Part shown: positions 51,401 to 64,000 of the stretch, piece after piece
Layout of the letters: each line of letters opens with the position of its first letter
How positions within the stretch are numbered: the first letter of the stretch is position 1
Assembly: GCA_029834535.1 (NCBI GenBank)
Contig: JAQMWT010000045.1
Coordinates: forward strand, 1 to 64,000
Source of the DNA: Chrysophaeum taylorii
Taxonomy: Eukaryota; Sar; Pelagophyceae; Pelagomonadales; Pelagomonadaceae
Length of the DNA: 64,000 nt
Direction: 5' to 3'
Translations under genes and position numbers: made by a program
The notes under the pieces: generated by a model
The model's input: only the letters and a program-made list of their open reading frames with translations
Databases searched by the model: none
Told to the model about the DNA's origin: nothing

Positions 51401-54400
51401 TTACTTTGTTTAGACTCAGTAACCTGTTGCCAACTCTACCAATTTACTCGCTGCAACAAGCAAAAGCGCGTAAAATGGAACTTCGCTCACTACAGTTCAG
51501 ACTATGTGCTTTTAATGAACAACGCGAAATGCTCAAACTATATTCCACCCTCATGGAACGAGTAATTTATGTCCCATGGCTTAAAACCATTTTGGAGTCA
51601 ATGCATTCGCAGCTGCCTTATATACGCAAGCATTTCCCACCTCCAGTATGACGCAAGGTTACAACACGTTTGCTCCATACAGTAACTTCATCTACTAGCC
51701 CACGAATACCTACAGTAACTTTACTTTGCTCTGGGATGTCCACTCCTGCATTCTTGGCTTGCGCTTCTAATGACTTGCAAATCAACATCAACGTTAAAGT
51801 TCTTGTTGAGAGCGACGACAATATCACGCACATGCTACGAAGACGTTTTGGTAATTCCATCGAAGTTTTCCCATCCCTACCTAAGTTTTTGACATATCTC
51901 CATCGAGCATCGGACGTTGAACGTGCACGATATTACACTGACATAGTGGAATTGACATCACCATGCACAAATCGCAACATAATCAATGGGAGATCCATTT
52001 CCACCTTCGAACGCGATATGGATGATTCCTTGTTTCCAAGTGCTCTAAGTGTACTTGAGCTTTTAAAGCCGCTTGTTCTTTTCATGGAAATGGCACCACC
52101 ACACTCTGCATCGTACGAAGACCATATACGAGTTGCTAATCTCATCTTCTCAACGATGCACTACACGGTGGACATATGTGACCGATTTCCATGCTATCTA
52201 TGTGGAGATTATCAAAAGCTAGAGAAAGATGGATCCTCGTTGCACGCAAATATAACACCGGCCCTCTCGATCTGCTTTCATGGCCTAATAAACGAGTCAC
52301 TTCTTTTCTGGATATTGCAGACCACGCTAATTCCATCAGTCGCAAGTTGATAGTCGACGAACCTTGGACGCAGGTCTTTCCTGACATACCATTTGTGTCC
52401 TCACCTAAAACCTACAATATTATCAGTCGTACAGGATCCGTGCGCTTAACTGTGACTGAGCTTGAAACCTTAACTATGCTGTTCCTTCGTCTGCACTCTA
52501 ATAAAAGAGTCGAACATCCCAGTCAAGATGAAATGGAGGGCATTTCTAACTTTCGCCTGGGATTCTTGACTAATTCAAGAAAACCACTTGCTTGCATGAG
52601 ATCCCCTATTGAACTCAAAGCTTTTGTGCTCCTCTATAATATTATGGGACGATTATTCCCTAAATCCATCACATTGCCTGTTTCCTTTCGTATTACAACT
52701 ATCGAATCTAACCAACCATCTCACAGGTTATTCTTAAATAAATCCCCTACTTCATCCATCATTTACATCACTGGCGGAAGATATACGGGCGGAGACATAA
52801 CAGTTTCTAACTCCTCTTCTAAATACCAAACACACATAAATGCTTTTGGCGAAACCTACTCCTTTTTAACACACGATGCCGGAATCGATAAGACTGCTTC
52901 TCTCGAACCAGTTACAGGTTTTCTTTGGCTTTGCCAAGCATACCATCATAATGAAAATCAAGACACGCGTTGTCTAGTACAAGCACTGGTTTCATATGCC
53001 TCTCCTGTATTTCACGATTCTTTTGTCTTCTACCCTCAGGAAAATCGTCTTGAATTTATCGACAAAATATTTGCTTTAAGTGACATGCATTTGTCCCAAA
53101 GCAGATATTCGGGCTTTATAACATCAAGCGATAGGAAGATGGGTGCCAAAGTTCACTCAATATATACTCCCACTCCTACCATTCGTGGATTTGCAAATAT
53201 GCTGGTGTACGACCCACGACTCGATCGCATTCGACACTACTCAACTCGCGAATTGGCACGCGCCAATAATTTCACAGCGTACCAAATCAATTTTCTTTTG
53301 TCTTTGTCCCCTGACCTATGCTGTGATGTCATCGCAAATGCTATTCCAGCTGGAACATATCATACAATTCATAAACACTTATGTCAGCTTGTTTACGACT
53401 TGCGTACATTAACACTATCACCATCGTGTGACCCTGATCACGCTCCTCTAACCAAAAACTATAGGTCAACCTTCTTCACAAATATATTCCCAACAGATAC
53501 ATCTTTAACATTACACCAGAGTTCTATTACTATGTTCTACATTTCTAATAAAAAACTTTTATGTTGTGATACTATCACTTCAAACCACGAACTTATCTCT
53601 TTTCATACTGATTCAGTAGCTCATGCTTTCCTCTCTAACATCTTATCCGCAGATATATCACCTCCTACTAAAGAAAAACAAATACCCGTTATAACACCAA
53701 GACAGCTCCATGAGAAGCATGCGCCCTTCGATAAGAAAGCCCATGCCAGGGGCACCCTTGCATTTCGAGATGCGCAACAACGAGCTACCAATTTTCACAA
53801 CATTCACCATTCCAGTGATTCTCAAGCCATAAAAGCTGTTCAGGTTATTGCCAGTCCTGGACACCACCCATCTGACGTACCCTACCGTAAGTTCTGTGTG
53901 GATTGTACGATTCATAAAAACGCTTTCCTCATCCACACCACCTTATCAAGCAACCATCATTCGAAAAATTTTTTCAACCTGGTGAAGCTTGGGCATGTGA
54001 CGGTGGTTACGTCTCTGTGCTCTCGGAGTGGGGATCCTTTCGACATATCATTGTCTTCAAGTGTCTCATTTCTAAATTTTTGTTAGTGTACTTTTGTCGT
54101 AGCACTAACTCCAGCGAATTTTGTAACGCCCTTGAGTTTGTTCGTAATTTTTGCTCTACTTATGTTCATGTACAACTAAAACAAATTTATTGTGATTCCT
54201 TTAAACCCTATTTATCCCAGCATGTTACAACCCCCTTCCGTGTGGAACATGGTATTAATATGTCCGCATTCCCCCTTACTTACATGTCTTTAATCATGAA
54301 GTCGAAGCCGCTGTTGGTCACATAGCCACTGCCGCGTCTACACGACTCAGGCATATGCTTAATGTATCCTATAAAGGTCACCCCCTAATAGATCCGGCAC

Positions 54401-57400
54401 CACACTACCCGTGGGCTGTTATACATGCCATCCAATCGTATAATCTCCTCCCTAACGTTTCCCTCGAACGTACCTACAATAAAGTCCTAAGTCCCCAACA
54501 AGTTTTGTTAGACCAATGTAATGTTCCCCAACAAGACTACCTCAAACCTTTTGGCTCCGTTTGTTATTTGCATTTGGAACCTAACGAATTTCATAAATAT
54601 GAACCCCGATGCCGTCCCTACATCTACTTATGTGGTCTAACGTTATAAACCCCTTAATAACACCCCATGTTAATCATTAAGCCGATGTTGTCCTTAATCC
54701 TGAAAACGATCAAGTCCGTGTTTCCTCTAAACTTACTTTCCCCCATCTTAATTCTAAATCTCCTCCTGATTATGAACAACATCCACCTCCCGCACCTTCA
54801 CCCGACACTCCCTTCTCTGTTCACAGCACCCCCAATGATGCGACGCAGAGGGGGAATGCTATGCCTACCGACCCTGACCATGAGAGGGGGACTCCTTCTT
54901 CTCATCTCCACGCCCCCTCTCCCGCTCCCGCAAGTCCAGCTGCTCCTGCACCCGCTACTTCCGCCACCACACCTACATCTGAAGTGTCTCCCGACACTCT
55001 CCCACTTTTACCATCTTATCGGTCTCTCTATTCCCAGGATGTCCTCTGTCTCACCCGTGGTCCTCATCACCCTCAGCCTCGTCGCAAAACCAACAAAGAT
55101 GTTCTTACTCGTGTTGCTTCGCCTACTATTGCCGCTTATAAACAAGCCGGTGGTGCGCTTGCCGACTTCAAGTACGACCTCTCCAAGCAGTACATAACAT
55201 TCTGCGACCCCACCCTCCACTCCCTTCATATCGCTCATGGCATCCACTGGACGGCTATACCTCCAGAGGGGGAATTTACACCATCCCTTCATCACCATGT
55301 GCACCAAGCGATTTCACAGTCCTCTTCAGTTATGTGTCATAGGAGCCATAGCCACCCATCGCCTGATGCTCCTCATGTCCACTTCTACGACGACGTCAAC
55401 CTTGCCGACTTTCACCTTCCTCAGGCTCTCGTTCATTTAATTTCTGAACATGCTCACGCCTTTCAAGTTCCTCCCGCTCAATATGCTTATGCTTTGTTCA
55501 CGCCCCACTCCATTTTGGATCATAATGACGCTTCTTATGGTGCTTCCGAGCCTCATCTCTCCGCCATCGAAGACTATATCACCGTGCAATCGCATTACAT
55601 TGAAGCCCACCTTGGTGATGCTCCTCTACTAGTCGTTCAACTCATCGAAGATCCCGATCACGCTCATCTGCCAGATAATGTCGCTTCTTACGCAATTACT
55701 CATCTGACGACGACTCATGACCCCAGCACGGTTGGTTCGGACGAATACAAGATTCAAGCCAAAGATATCAAAATTGATGAATATGAATTGAACTGCCTCA
55801 AAGGTCTCTCAGACGCTGATCGCAAAGCTTATGTTGCTGCCATCTCCAAAGAGATTTTTGACATTGTTAAGTTTGGCTGCTTTAAACTAGCGCTGCCAAT
55901 GGTCAACTCAAAGCCTATTGACACCCGTCTCGTCCTACGTATAAAAACCAACGCTGCTGGTCAGTACATTAAACATAAAGCACGCCTGGTACTACGAGGA
56001 TTCTTAGCCTCGCTGGGCACCGATTTCTTCAACACATTCAGCCCTATGGCACAGCTTACCGGCATCCGCTGTGTTTTGGCGCTAGCAGCTCATCTGCGAC
56101 TTCCGTCTATCATGTCGACGTACCTAACGCTTTTGTTCAAGCTCCCATCGATTCGCATGTCTATGTTAAACTGCCACAAGGCATTTACCTTCTCGATCCC
56201 GAAGATACTAAATACCAAGGCCGCCGTCTCCCAAAGCTACTTAAATCTCTCTATGGATTGCGTCAGAGCCCTGCCCTTTGGAATCAAACCATAAACAGCT
56301 TCTTTGATTCATTAGGCTATACACGATTTCGAACAGACACATGCATTTACGCTAAAGTCCAAACTGACGCTACATTTCTAATTTGTACGCTCTCAGTAGA
56401 CGACGTCGTCATTACTTGTACTTCGGAAACTCTACGTCGTGAGTTCCAGCAAGCCCTGAAAAAGGAATACTCAGTCGACACCTTCGAGGAAGTCCATACT
56501 CTCCTAGGCATGCGCATAACGCGTACAACAGATGGCTCTATATCACTGGATTGTCAGGCTAAACTGGACGCATTGTTCGAAGAGTACCCCATTTTAATGC
56601 AGTTACGTCCCACTTCTACACCGATGTCACCATCAGCCACGTATAAAACTGGAGAGCCATCTTCTGATATGGACAAGTTTATTCTTCAGACTTTCTCTCT
56701 ACCTACTTGGTAAGCTTACTTTTGTCCAATTGGCTTGTCGCCCTGATCTATCCCAAGGCCTTAGTCGTTGCTCTCGAGGAGTGCATAATCCAGCATTTCT
56801 ACATGTTCAAGTACTAACAGGAACGCTCCGCTACTTGCGTAAGCAAGCCCGAAAATCGTAATCTTCGCCTCTGGTACTACTCTGGTTCTTCCGCTCTAAT
56901 GGACCATCTTCGACTTCTTATCGGTAATCGTACTGACATGGCCACCATGTTGGACTACACTAAAGAACAAGTTAATTCAGGTAATTTTGATCCACTGGTC
57001 GCATTCGTTGATGCCGATAATGCACCTTCTTATGAACAAGACCGCAAATCTACAACAGGCTACGCCATCTTTTTGTTTGGTTCTCTCATCACTCGGAAGT
57101 CAAGCTGCAGCCTATAACAGCTACTTCTACGCATGAGAGTGAACTTATCGCCCTCAATATGTGTGCCGATGATGTGGTTTGGTTACGCAAATTGCTAACG
57201 GAAATGACATTCGCATAAACCCTCACTTCTATCTTCGCCAACCTTCAGGGAAAGATTTGTTACTAGATTATGATGCTCAAGACAATCCCCTCCCATCGGA
57301 CATGTCGTTCATACGTAACAGTCCCATACTTGGAGATTCGGCCTCTGCTATTCATCTATCAAACAACCCCGACAGCGCGACTAAGGCTAAAGCTATCAGC

Positions 57401-59812
57401 ACACGCTGGTTCCGTATACGTGACTACGTACAGTTAAAACGAATCCGCCTACATCATGTTTCCGGTACCCATAATATTGCCGATGGATTTACCAAACCCT
57501 TTGGAGTTCCACTCTTCAGCAGATTTCGCACGTTACTCGGCTTACAACAACCCATAGCTCAACAAGACGGTTAATCATTACCCTCCATTATGTTCGAAAT
57601 GACTTTAAACTAACCCTGCTATGCACAGGATACTGGCTTGCTAAAATGTGAAATGCTACATAAAATGTGATGTGGAGATTCCTCTCATGATGAATCCCAC
57701 TAAAAACAAAGATGCTGCGAGCCGACGCCACTCTACCATGAACCGTGGTCGCGGTGGTGGTATACTGTCACTGTCTCCACCTTTTAATGCTCTAACTCCA
57801 AGCGCTGCACCGACTAGTTCCCCTAATCGGAAACATCAAACCTATTTGTCGGTGGCGCAAGGACATCAATCGAAGCCCGTGACGCCCAGGGCGCGCAAAG
57901 CAGCTGCCCAACAACAGTCTAAATCGCAAGCTGCAAAGTCTGAGTATTTCCTACTCGAACATTGTAAATTTGACGTATTAGCGATGATGTCCGGGAACGT
58001 TACTGCTCTTGGCTCATCACCACCCAACTTTTTTATTCCGCAACACAAGGACCCCCAGTGCTGGTTTAAGTCTTTGCAGCAGCTGCTTACGGAAGCACAA
58101 CAGACAGTGTTTGTAGACAACGTCCATTATCTCAGCTCCGTGTTGTGTGTCAAGACTAAGCGTATCCGAAACGCCCCCGCTATCTCTCCTAACGAGGGTA
58201 TCCGTTTTCATCGCTTCCCACTCATTAAAGGGGTTGTCAAAGTACATGTGACATGTACAAAGTGCTACAATAAAGTTGATGCGCCAGGCACACCAGTCGT
58301 GCTCATCATTTGTAATGAAGATGAACTTAAAACTGACAGGATTCGCCAAATTATTGAGGATCATCTCGCGTCTGAGCAACATGCATCCCACTGCTTCGAC
58401 GTACCGCGCCCTTTCTTCTTGTTGATTTGTGCGCTGTGCGATCGGTCACATCATGGGATAGCTTTAATTCGCAACAGTCAGCAGCCCTTCCAACTTTCCT
58501 GCTTTAACGATCCAGCGGCCCACACCAGAGCTATAATCCTCCGCCTTGGAAAGTCCATTGCTATTAATAAGCAGCTCAAAGAGGCAATCATGCAAACTGC
58601 GACATCCCTTAAAGTTGATGCCTCAAAAATCATTGTTAACCCTGACGATAGCAGCATGCTTTTACTTCGGCTGCCCTTTATCTCGAGTGTAAATCTTGAG
58701 ATTCTTGTAGCAGCTTGGTCTCTGTTACATTCTGTTGAAGATAAAGTATGCGTAGTAACCAACCCGGATAAGTTGATCTTGTCGAGCGCTTCGTTGATGA
58801 TGTTTCCCACCAATTTAACGCAATCTCCTCAGAGACGTTACCGCTAATGCTTAATTATTTTCGTCAACTATCACCTGTAAAGCAAGCTGCCTTAAAAAAT
58901 ATGCTAATCCAGGTTGGCTACCCTTCGGACATAGGTGATGTCTTTTCAGATGATACTTCTTCTGAAGATGTTTCACCAGCGCCGATCGACAATCCACCCG
59001 CCGAACCCACGCTAGATAAAACTAACGATAATATGACTGAATCTTTACATCAATTATAAGAAGAGGTTCGGTCTTTATCCTTGCGTCTCACTAATACCGA
59101 ACAGCAATTGATGGCGCAAGATCAACAACTATCGCTTGCATTAACATCTCTCACACAGATGCAAGAGACTTACGAAAATTAAAACACCCAAGTGATAGAG
59201 AACATCAAGCATGTGCCTCTATAAGAGAACATCTTGTCAAGTCTTCAGATGCATCAGGACATCATAATCCCGTCCTCTGCTGTATTTGTCCATATCATTT
59301 CTCGGTCGCTTATCTCATCTATTGGACAGCTCCCCCCAGATACGTATAATGAGGCACAGCAAGTTCAAATCGACGCAGCAGCTCATCACCTCCACACAGC
59401 TATGTCTGATGCAAATGACCGTGTTATTCCTGCATTGGATCTACACGCTCTTACACCCGACTCTGCTATGTCTTTCTTTTCATCTGTCATATCACCCTTG
59501 GTTACCTTGAGTGATGCAATGACTACGCACAATACCAACACTACTAACGACCCACCATCTGATGTTCATAATTCATCTTCTCCAGAGTTAAAGGAACTGG
59601 ATGATAATAGCGAAGATGAATTGGACCATACATCTGATGTTGTGGATACCGATACTGCTTCTTTGCGCAACATCACAACACGCTCGACGTCATAATTAAC
59701 TTGTCCTGTTCTGTTGTTGTTTGTTCCATTGTTCACTGTTCTCATGTATATTGCACAAGTTGCGCCTCAAGAACGTCTGAAATGCATAGACCGTTTCCAC
59801 ACGTTGAGGGGG

Positions 59813-60212
59813 TCCGGAGAGCTACACTATTATGCGTGCGACACTGGAACATTTTCACACCTATCTCTACACGAGGGTTTTCTCTCCGTAATACGGCTTT
59901 CCCTCTTTCTTCCTTTTCCTTACCCTTCCGCCCTTTTATCTTTCATGACTATGAAGAACCCAGTTTGAAGCTCTTTTCCAGCATGGAGTAGGCCTCCAGG
60001 TGCGTACCGTCAGGTACGGGGTTGTCTGTTTAATTAACAGAGGCTTCGTTCCTCGTTGTCAGCGTAAACGCTTCTATGGGACCACCTAATGTCCTTAAGG
60101 AGTTAGGACTGAAAGCCCTACCTTGTGTAGTAGCATGTGGCAAGCGGAATGGTCTGTACACGCCTAAGACTGCACGCAGTCTCTACCATGTACCCGGAGA
60201 GGGTCAAATCTC
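59813..60212 (+). repeat. Right LTR of the copia-type element
   Basis: Matches the left LTR with a few substitutions and short indels, and is preceded by a G-rich polypurine-like run. Confidence 0.85.
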
Positions 60213-60721
60213 CTCACAAAAAAACATTCCCCCACAGACCGACTGACTCGAGCACCCGCCAAAAGCGATAGCTATCCATCTTTAGCCCAATTCTGTCACG
60301 CCTCTATATACTCTCGCTGTGCGGATGGGCCTAGTGACGCTTCCGACGACCCTGGGACCCGCTCCCTCCGCGTATCGCGCTGAGAACAGCCGCGGCGGGC
60401 ATCTCTATGTCGCACAAGCTGCGATTCTCTTTTGCTTCTGGAAGAACCTTTCTTTCTTCTTTTGATGACAATCAGGGCGCTGTGTTCGCTATACTGGAAG
60501 AAGCCTGCAACACATTGCACGCAACGCGACGCATTTCGCTTACCATAGTTCATACAATGGACCAGTTGCTTGCCACAGCCAAAAGCTTTTGGTGCGGTTA
60601 TACAGTAGTTAGGAAGACTCATAAGCTGCGGGGGTGTTAGGATTCGGTTCTCTAGTTTTTAAAATAAAGGCTCAACAAGAATGTATAGTTTTCTTCCATT
60701 ATTATTATTATTACAATTACT
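60213..60721. other. Spacer upstream of the exostosin gene
   Basis: About 500 bases without a convincing gene. Two overlapping short frames on opposite strands (near 60.3-60.6 kb) have no recognisable domain. The exostosin promoter should be in this stretch. Confidence 0.5.
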
Positions 60722-62002
60722 ATGAGAGCGCGACTTCTTATGTTCGCCATTACGACGATGGTGTGGTTTTGGGAAGGTGCCGGGTGGCCGCGGGTGTACG
60801 TGTACGATGTGCCCGAGTACTGGGACATGAAGACGAAGCTCCGGGACCTCGCGCGCGTCCCGGCGGAGAATCCGGAGATCTTCGGGCCGAAGTGCAGCGC
60901 TGGGCTGTATGACGAATACGCAACGCACATGTACTCCGCGCCCATGATATTGCTGTGGCGTATCCTCCGGAGCCCGCGATGGACGACCAATCCCGCCGAG
61001 GCGGATTTGTTTTTCGTGCCAATGTGGCCCAAGCAAAAGTCGCAGAAACTGTGGGAAGACAGATGCGCGCGCGACGCGAATCTGTTTCTCGCAGAGAAAT
61101 TGCGACATCTGACCCCAAAAACGGCGCATCGACACTTTTTTGTTGTTGGAAAGGGCCACGTCAAGGTTGGGGGAAAGTGCGACGCGTGGTGGAAGAAGCC
61201 GGAAAACCTATTGCTTCGGAAAGCAATGAGATTCGCGTATTCTTCCGACTACGGGACGTCGGACAGGATCGGCCAGGAGCGGTACGGACCGTACACCCTC
61301 GACACCCCCCTCGAGGCCGCGAGGCTCGCCGCCGATCTGATGGACAACGAGAGCCCCTATCCCCACCTCGTATCGATACCCTACCCGTCGAGCGTGCACG
61401 TCGACGCCGCGACCCTCCGCACTCAACGTCGCGTCGACTGGGTCAGGACCTCTTCGACATCCTACCTCGCAAGCTTTGTCGGGGGCTCGCACTCGAGATC
61501 AACGTTTGCCATGGCGCGCCGCGTCCTTCGGAAGGACTGCGCGGCCAGACCCGACGCGTGTTTCTACTTTAATTACGACCGCAGCCACGGCGTCTTCACC
61601 TGCGGCCTCCACAGATTCATGTCCAACGCCACCTTCTGCTTCCAGCCCGGGGGCGACTCGCCCTACCGCAAGAGTCTTTACGACGCCTTTCTCACGGGCT
61701 GCATCCCCGTCGTATTTTCCCAGTACAACGCCAGAGTCGCGCCCTTTCACTTTTGGGCCGGCCACGCGGCAAACGCGATGGTCGTCCTCAACGCCACGGC
61801 CTACCTCGCCGGCGACCTCGATGTCCTCGCCCATTTGAGCGCCATCGACCCGTCCATTGTGCGCAAAATGCAGGCCACCATCGCCCTCCACGCCCACCGC
61901 CTCCACTACGCCATCGACGACTACCCCGACGACGCGGTCGACCTCCTCTTGAAAGGGGCGGCACACCTCGCGGCGACCAGGGACCGTCTCTCAAGTCAAT
62001 AG
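60722..62002 (+). CDS. Exostosin-family glycosyltransferase (GT47)
   Basis: A 426-residue protein of the exostosin/GT47 family. The N-terminus (MRARLLMFAITTMVWFWEGA) is a signal peptide or type II anchor, as for Golgi enzymes. Typical motifs: RVYVYDVPEYW, TTNPAEADLFFVPMW, HFFVVGKGH, SIPYPSSVHVD, ASFVGGSHSRS and CFQPGGDSPYRKSLYDAFLTGCIPVVF, the last being the conserved nucleotide-sugar-binding end. Potential Asn glycosylation sites are NATF and NATAY. Members make cell-wall or proteoglycan polysaccharides; the sugar specificity cannot be read from the sequence. The gene is intronless and GC-rich, unlike the adjacent AT-rich retroelement. Confidence 0.92.
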   Translation: MRARLLMFAITTMVWFWEGAGWPRVYVYDVPEYWDMKTKLRDLARVPAENPEIFGPKCSAGLYDEYATHMYSAPMILLWRILRSPRWTTNPAEADLFFVPMWPKQKSQKLWEDRCARDANLFLAEKLRHLTPKTAHRHFFVVGKGHVKVGGKCDAWWKKPENLLLRKAMRFAYSSDYGTSDRIGQERYGPYTLDTPLEAARLAADLMDNESPYPHLVSIPYPSSVHVDAATLRTQRRVDWVRTSSTSYLASFVGGSHSRSTFAMARRVLRKDCAARPDACFYFNYDRSHGVFTCGLHRFMSNATFCFQPGGDSPYRKSLYDAFLTGCIPVVFSQYNARVAPFHFWAGHAANAMVVLNATAYLAGDLDVLAHLSAIDPSIVRKMQATIALHAHRLHYAIDDYPDDAVDLLLKGAAHLAATRDRLSSQ

Positions 62003-62903
62003 GATTTTTTTTTTTAATACGCCGAGGTCCTTTCACTCACTATTACCCTTGTTCGTAGTGCGGTGGTCGCTCGTCGTCGCGACAAGTCCGAATAAAGGAC
62101 CTCCCTCGTTTTTTCGGAAACAACAGGCAGCGTCCTCGGGTACTTAAAAGTTGGAGGTGAATATTTTTCCTTAAGGCGTCATCATCACATTGTTCTTTTG
62201 AACTATAGCACACTACAAAATTTCATCATTCTCGCTCTCGTGCGAGGGAAGTAGCTAACCATCATAATATAATTTACGCCACCACCACTCCGGCGGCGGC
62301 GGCGGCGGCACGTATGACTTCGAAAGTCCTTGCAGTCAACACCAGCACATTTCGGAGGCGGCTTCACTTTTTTTTTTGTCACCCACCCCTAGCGTGTCGG
62401 GGACGAGGATTAGCAAACAGCCGTAACACTTTCCCCTTTATTATGGGACGTCACCATCACCCAGCGTGGACCAGCACGTCCGCGGCCTGCGACGCTTTTG
62501 CACGACCTCGCACAAGACCGCGCGCAGTGGCAGTCCACCATCAACAAGTCCGTCCTCGTCCCTCGCCTCTGCCCCAACTGCGTGATTTTCCTCTGTGATT
62601 CCGTACCGGCTCCTGGCGGTCCTGGCTCCCATGCTCCGGAGAAGTGTGTCTGAAGTTAGTTAGTTCAGGAGTAAACTCAAAGGTTAGCGAACGAAGCATT
62701 GCCCGAAGGGTTAGCTAAACAGCCGCCCCAGTACCCTTATGGGATGTCACTCGCTCTTCTGATGACAGCGCACACGACAGCACCAGAAATCAGAGCTCAA
62801 AACGCTCGAGAAGAAATGGGTGACGTGGTTTGATTCTGAGTCAGTATACCCTCACGTTTACCTTTATATCTCATCAACAGAAACCCATAGTCGCGTTCTT
62901 TCG
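62003..62903. other. Spacer with degenerate duplicated block
   Basis: No gene is supported. Two loosely similar blocks are seen, near 62410-62455 and 62708-62750: each has TTAGCnAAACAGCCG, then CCTTTATTATGGGACGTCAC or its relative ACCCTTATGGGATGTCAC. Short frames here lack domains. Confidence 0.5.
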
Positions 62904-63824
62904 ATGTCGGTCCTGCATTCCCCGAGCGCCTCCCAAGAGATGGCAGTTCCGCCGGAGAAGACGTTGCTCAAGCGGAAATCCTCGTTTCGTGTGGTAAGGA
63001 AGAGGGCGGCTCGGGTGACGGGGTTGCATGGTTTCTTGAGCGGCAAGGCGAGGAACTCGCTCCTCAAGAATGATTCGAGCGTGCGTGAAGCGCCTATGTT
63101 TGAGAAGGAGGAGACCAAGGAGGAGCCGGTCGAGGTCGAGCAGTTGCTAGTGAAGCAAGGCTTGCCAGTGGAGGAAGACAGGAAGGAGCCGGTGGTCGAA
63201 CCGCCTGCGGTCCGTACCGAGAAAGAGGCGGACGACACGACGATCGCGCTTGCAGCTGACGAGTCGCTCGCGAAGACGCCTGAGCTTGAGGATGTTGTCT
63301 CCAAGAAGGAACTCAACGACGCGGCTGAGGTCGAGCCAGAGCCAGTCGAGGAAGACGTGCCAGTGGAGGGAGACAGGAAGGGGTCTGCGGTTGGCCAGGA
63401 TGCAGTCGTTGCAGAGGAGGAACACGCTGCAGAGGAGGAGCACGCTGCTGACGAGAAGCCGGTTGAGACTGCGTCGACGAAGCCGCCGGAGGTGCACGCT
63501 GCTGATATCACGCCGGCGGTGGGGATGCCAGTGGATCCAGCGGCTGACGACGACAAGCCGGTGGAGACGCCAATCGAGTCGGGTTCTTCGCAAGAGGCGG
63601 TCATGCAGGACGTGCCGGTCGATGAGGCCATTAAGGTTGTCGAAGTACTCTCCGAGCCTGTCAAGACGATGCCGCTCACGACGATGCCACTGAAAACGCT
63701 CGCATGTGAAGAAGAGAAAGAGCTCGAGCACATGTCGCGGTGGACCACGTCCCGCTTGTCGACATTAAGGGTCAGGGATGCCACAACAGTCGATCCAATC
63801 GTCGTCGTGCTGTGCAACCTCTGA
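62904..63824 (+). CDS. Acidic low-complexity protein, Glu/Pro/Val-rich
   Basis: A 306-residue protein from ATG 62904 (MSVLHSPSASQEM); the frame is open to 62820. A basic start (KRKSSFRVVRKRAARVTG) precedes a long acidic part with loose repeats of the type EEPVEVE, PVEEDRKEPVVEP, PVEEDVPVEGDRKGS and EEEHAAEEEHAADEKPVE. No domain is recognised. The disordered composition suggests a scaffold, surface or nuclear protein. It may be a partial or lineage-specific gene. Its codon use is GC-rich like the host. Confidence 0.55.
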   Translation: MSVLHSPSASQEMAVPPEKTLLKRKSSFRVVRKRAARVTGLHGFLSGKARNSLLKNDSSVREAPMFEKEETKEEPVEVEQLLVKQGLPVEEDRKEPVVEPPAVRTEKEADDTTIALAADESLAKTPELEDVVSKKELNDAAEVEPEPVEEDVPVEGDRKGSAVGQDAVVAEEEHAAEEEHAADEKPVETASTKPPEVHAADITPAVGMPVDPAADDDKPVETPIESGSSQEAVMQDVPVDEAIKVVEVLSEPVKTMPLTTMPLKTLACEEEKELEHMSRWTTSRLSTLRVRDATTVDPIVVVLCNL

Positions 63825-64000
63825 GCCAACACCTACGCGTGTCGGTGCCAAGTGACCCGTGAGGCAAACAAACAGATATCACGCTGGTGGCTGCGCACAC
63901 GCCCCCCTGTTTTAAAGTGCGCTTTGTTTGGAGAAGTCACGAGCGTTTGAAAGTACAGCGCATGTCAGTTAAAAAAACGTTATTTAATATATGCGGTGAC

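Larger units (their letters stand above)
48091..60212 (+). mobile_element. Ty1/copia-type LTR retrotransposon, broken
   Basis: A 12.1-kb element, AT-rich against the GC-rich host genes. It has two LTRs (about 384 and 400 bp). Parts in order, by approximate position: gag-like region from about 48.97 kb; protease-like region near 51.0 kb; integrase about 53.7-54.6 kb, with a zinc-finger HHxxC-like block and the copia-type integrase end; copia-type reverse transcriptase about 55.7-56.7 kb; RNase H about 56.9-57.5 kb. The order integrase then RT identifies the copia superfamily. The coding part is broken, with roughly ten interruptions. From 57.6 to 59.7 kb there is an extra region of coding-like sequence not explained by gag or pol. 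A purine-rich run (GAGGGGG) just before the right LTR fits a polypurine tract. LTR differences, by eye about nine substitutions and four short indels, point to a moderately recent insertion. Confidence 0.9.

Overview
This window looks like nuclear DNA of a small photosynthetic eukaryote, most likely a stramenopile (heterokont) alga. The genes are eukaryotic: UFD1, RAE1, a PDR-type ABCG transporter, FYVE, C2/DysF, a tubulin-tyrosine-ligase-like enzyme and an exostosin. A CbbY-like phosphatase with a secretory-type leader suggests a secondary plastid. Host genes are GC-rich, mostly intronless and tightly packed. Several convergent pairs end within a few bases of each other and one pair shares its stop codons. 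Where introns occur they are tiny (46-75 bp, GT-AG). The lineage is an inference from gene content; I could not search a database.

Layout. 1-2.8 kb: poorly resolved sequence with a long G-rich tract and then a T-rich tract, flanked by two related copies of a cysteine-rich coding repeat (minus strand). 3.3-26.7 kb: a dense block of host genes: UFD1; a giant MAM/beta-helix/cysteine-rich membrane protein; a cysteine-rich conserved protein; a PDR-type ABC transporter; a CbbY-like HAD phosphatase; an EF-hand-like membrane protein; a TatD hydrolase; RAE1; a C2-DysF protein; an ankyrin protein; an APH-like kinase; and a SAM/protein-kinase/inositol-5-phosphatase fusion. 26.9-42.2 kb: a repeat-rich accessory region dominated by a tandem duplication of a six-exon gene coding for a fatty-acyl-AMP-ligase/carrier-protein/multipass-membrane beta-helix enzyme. 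Copy 2 is intact once five phase-consistent introns are removed (1681 residues). Copy 1 has an extra intron and two frame lesions. 42.3-47.8 kb: a second dense block: an Oms1-like methyltransferase, a PH-ankyrin-FYVE-SNARE-like protein, a CUE-domain protein, a PHYHD1-like dioxygenase and a TTL-like ligase. 48.1-60.2 kb: one AT-rich Ty1/copia-type LTR element, broken, with an unusually long 3' region after RNase H. 60.7-64 kb: a GT47 exostosin and an acidic repetitive protein.

How genes may work together (inference). Several products act on phosphoinositides and membranes (FYVE, C2-DysF, inositol 5-phosphatase fusion), and UFD1 with the CUE protein points to ubiquitin handling, but there is no clear operon-like pathway. 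The most unusual content is the multidomain fusions (kinase plus 5-phosphatase; FYVE plus SNARE-like helix) and the duplicated FAAL gene pair, where one copy seems to have gained an intron by tandem duplication of its own exon.
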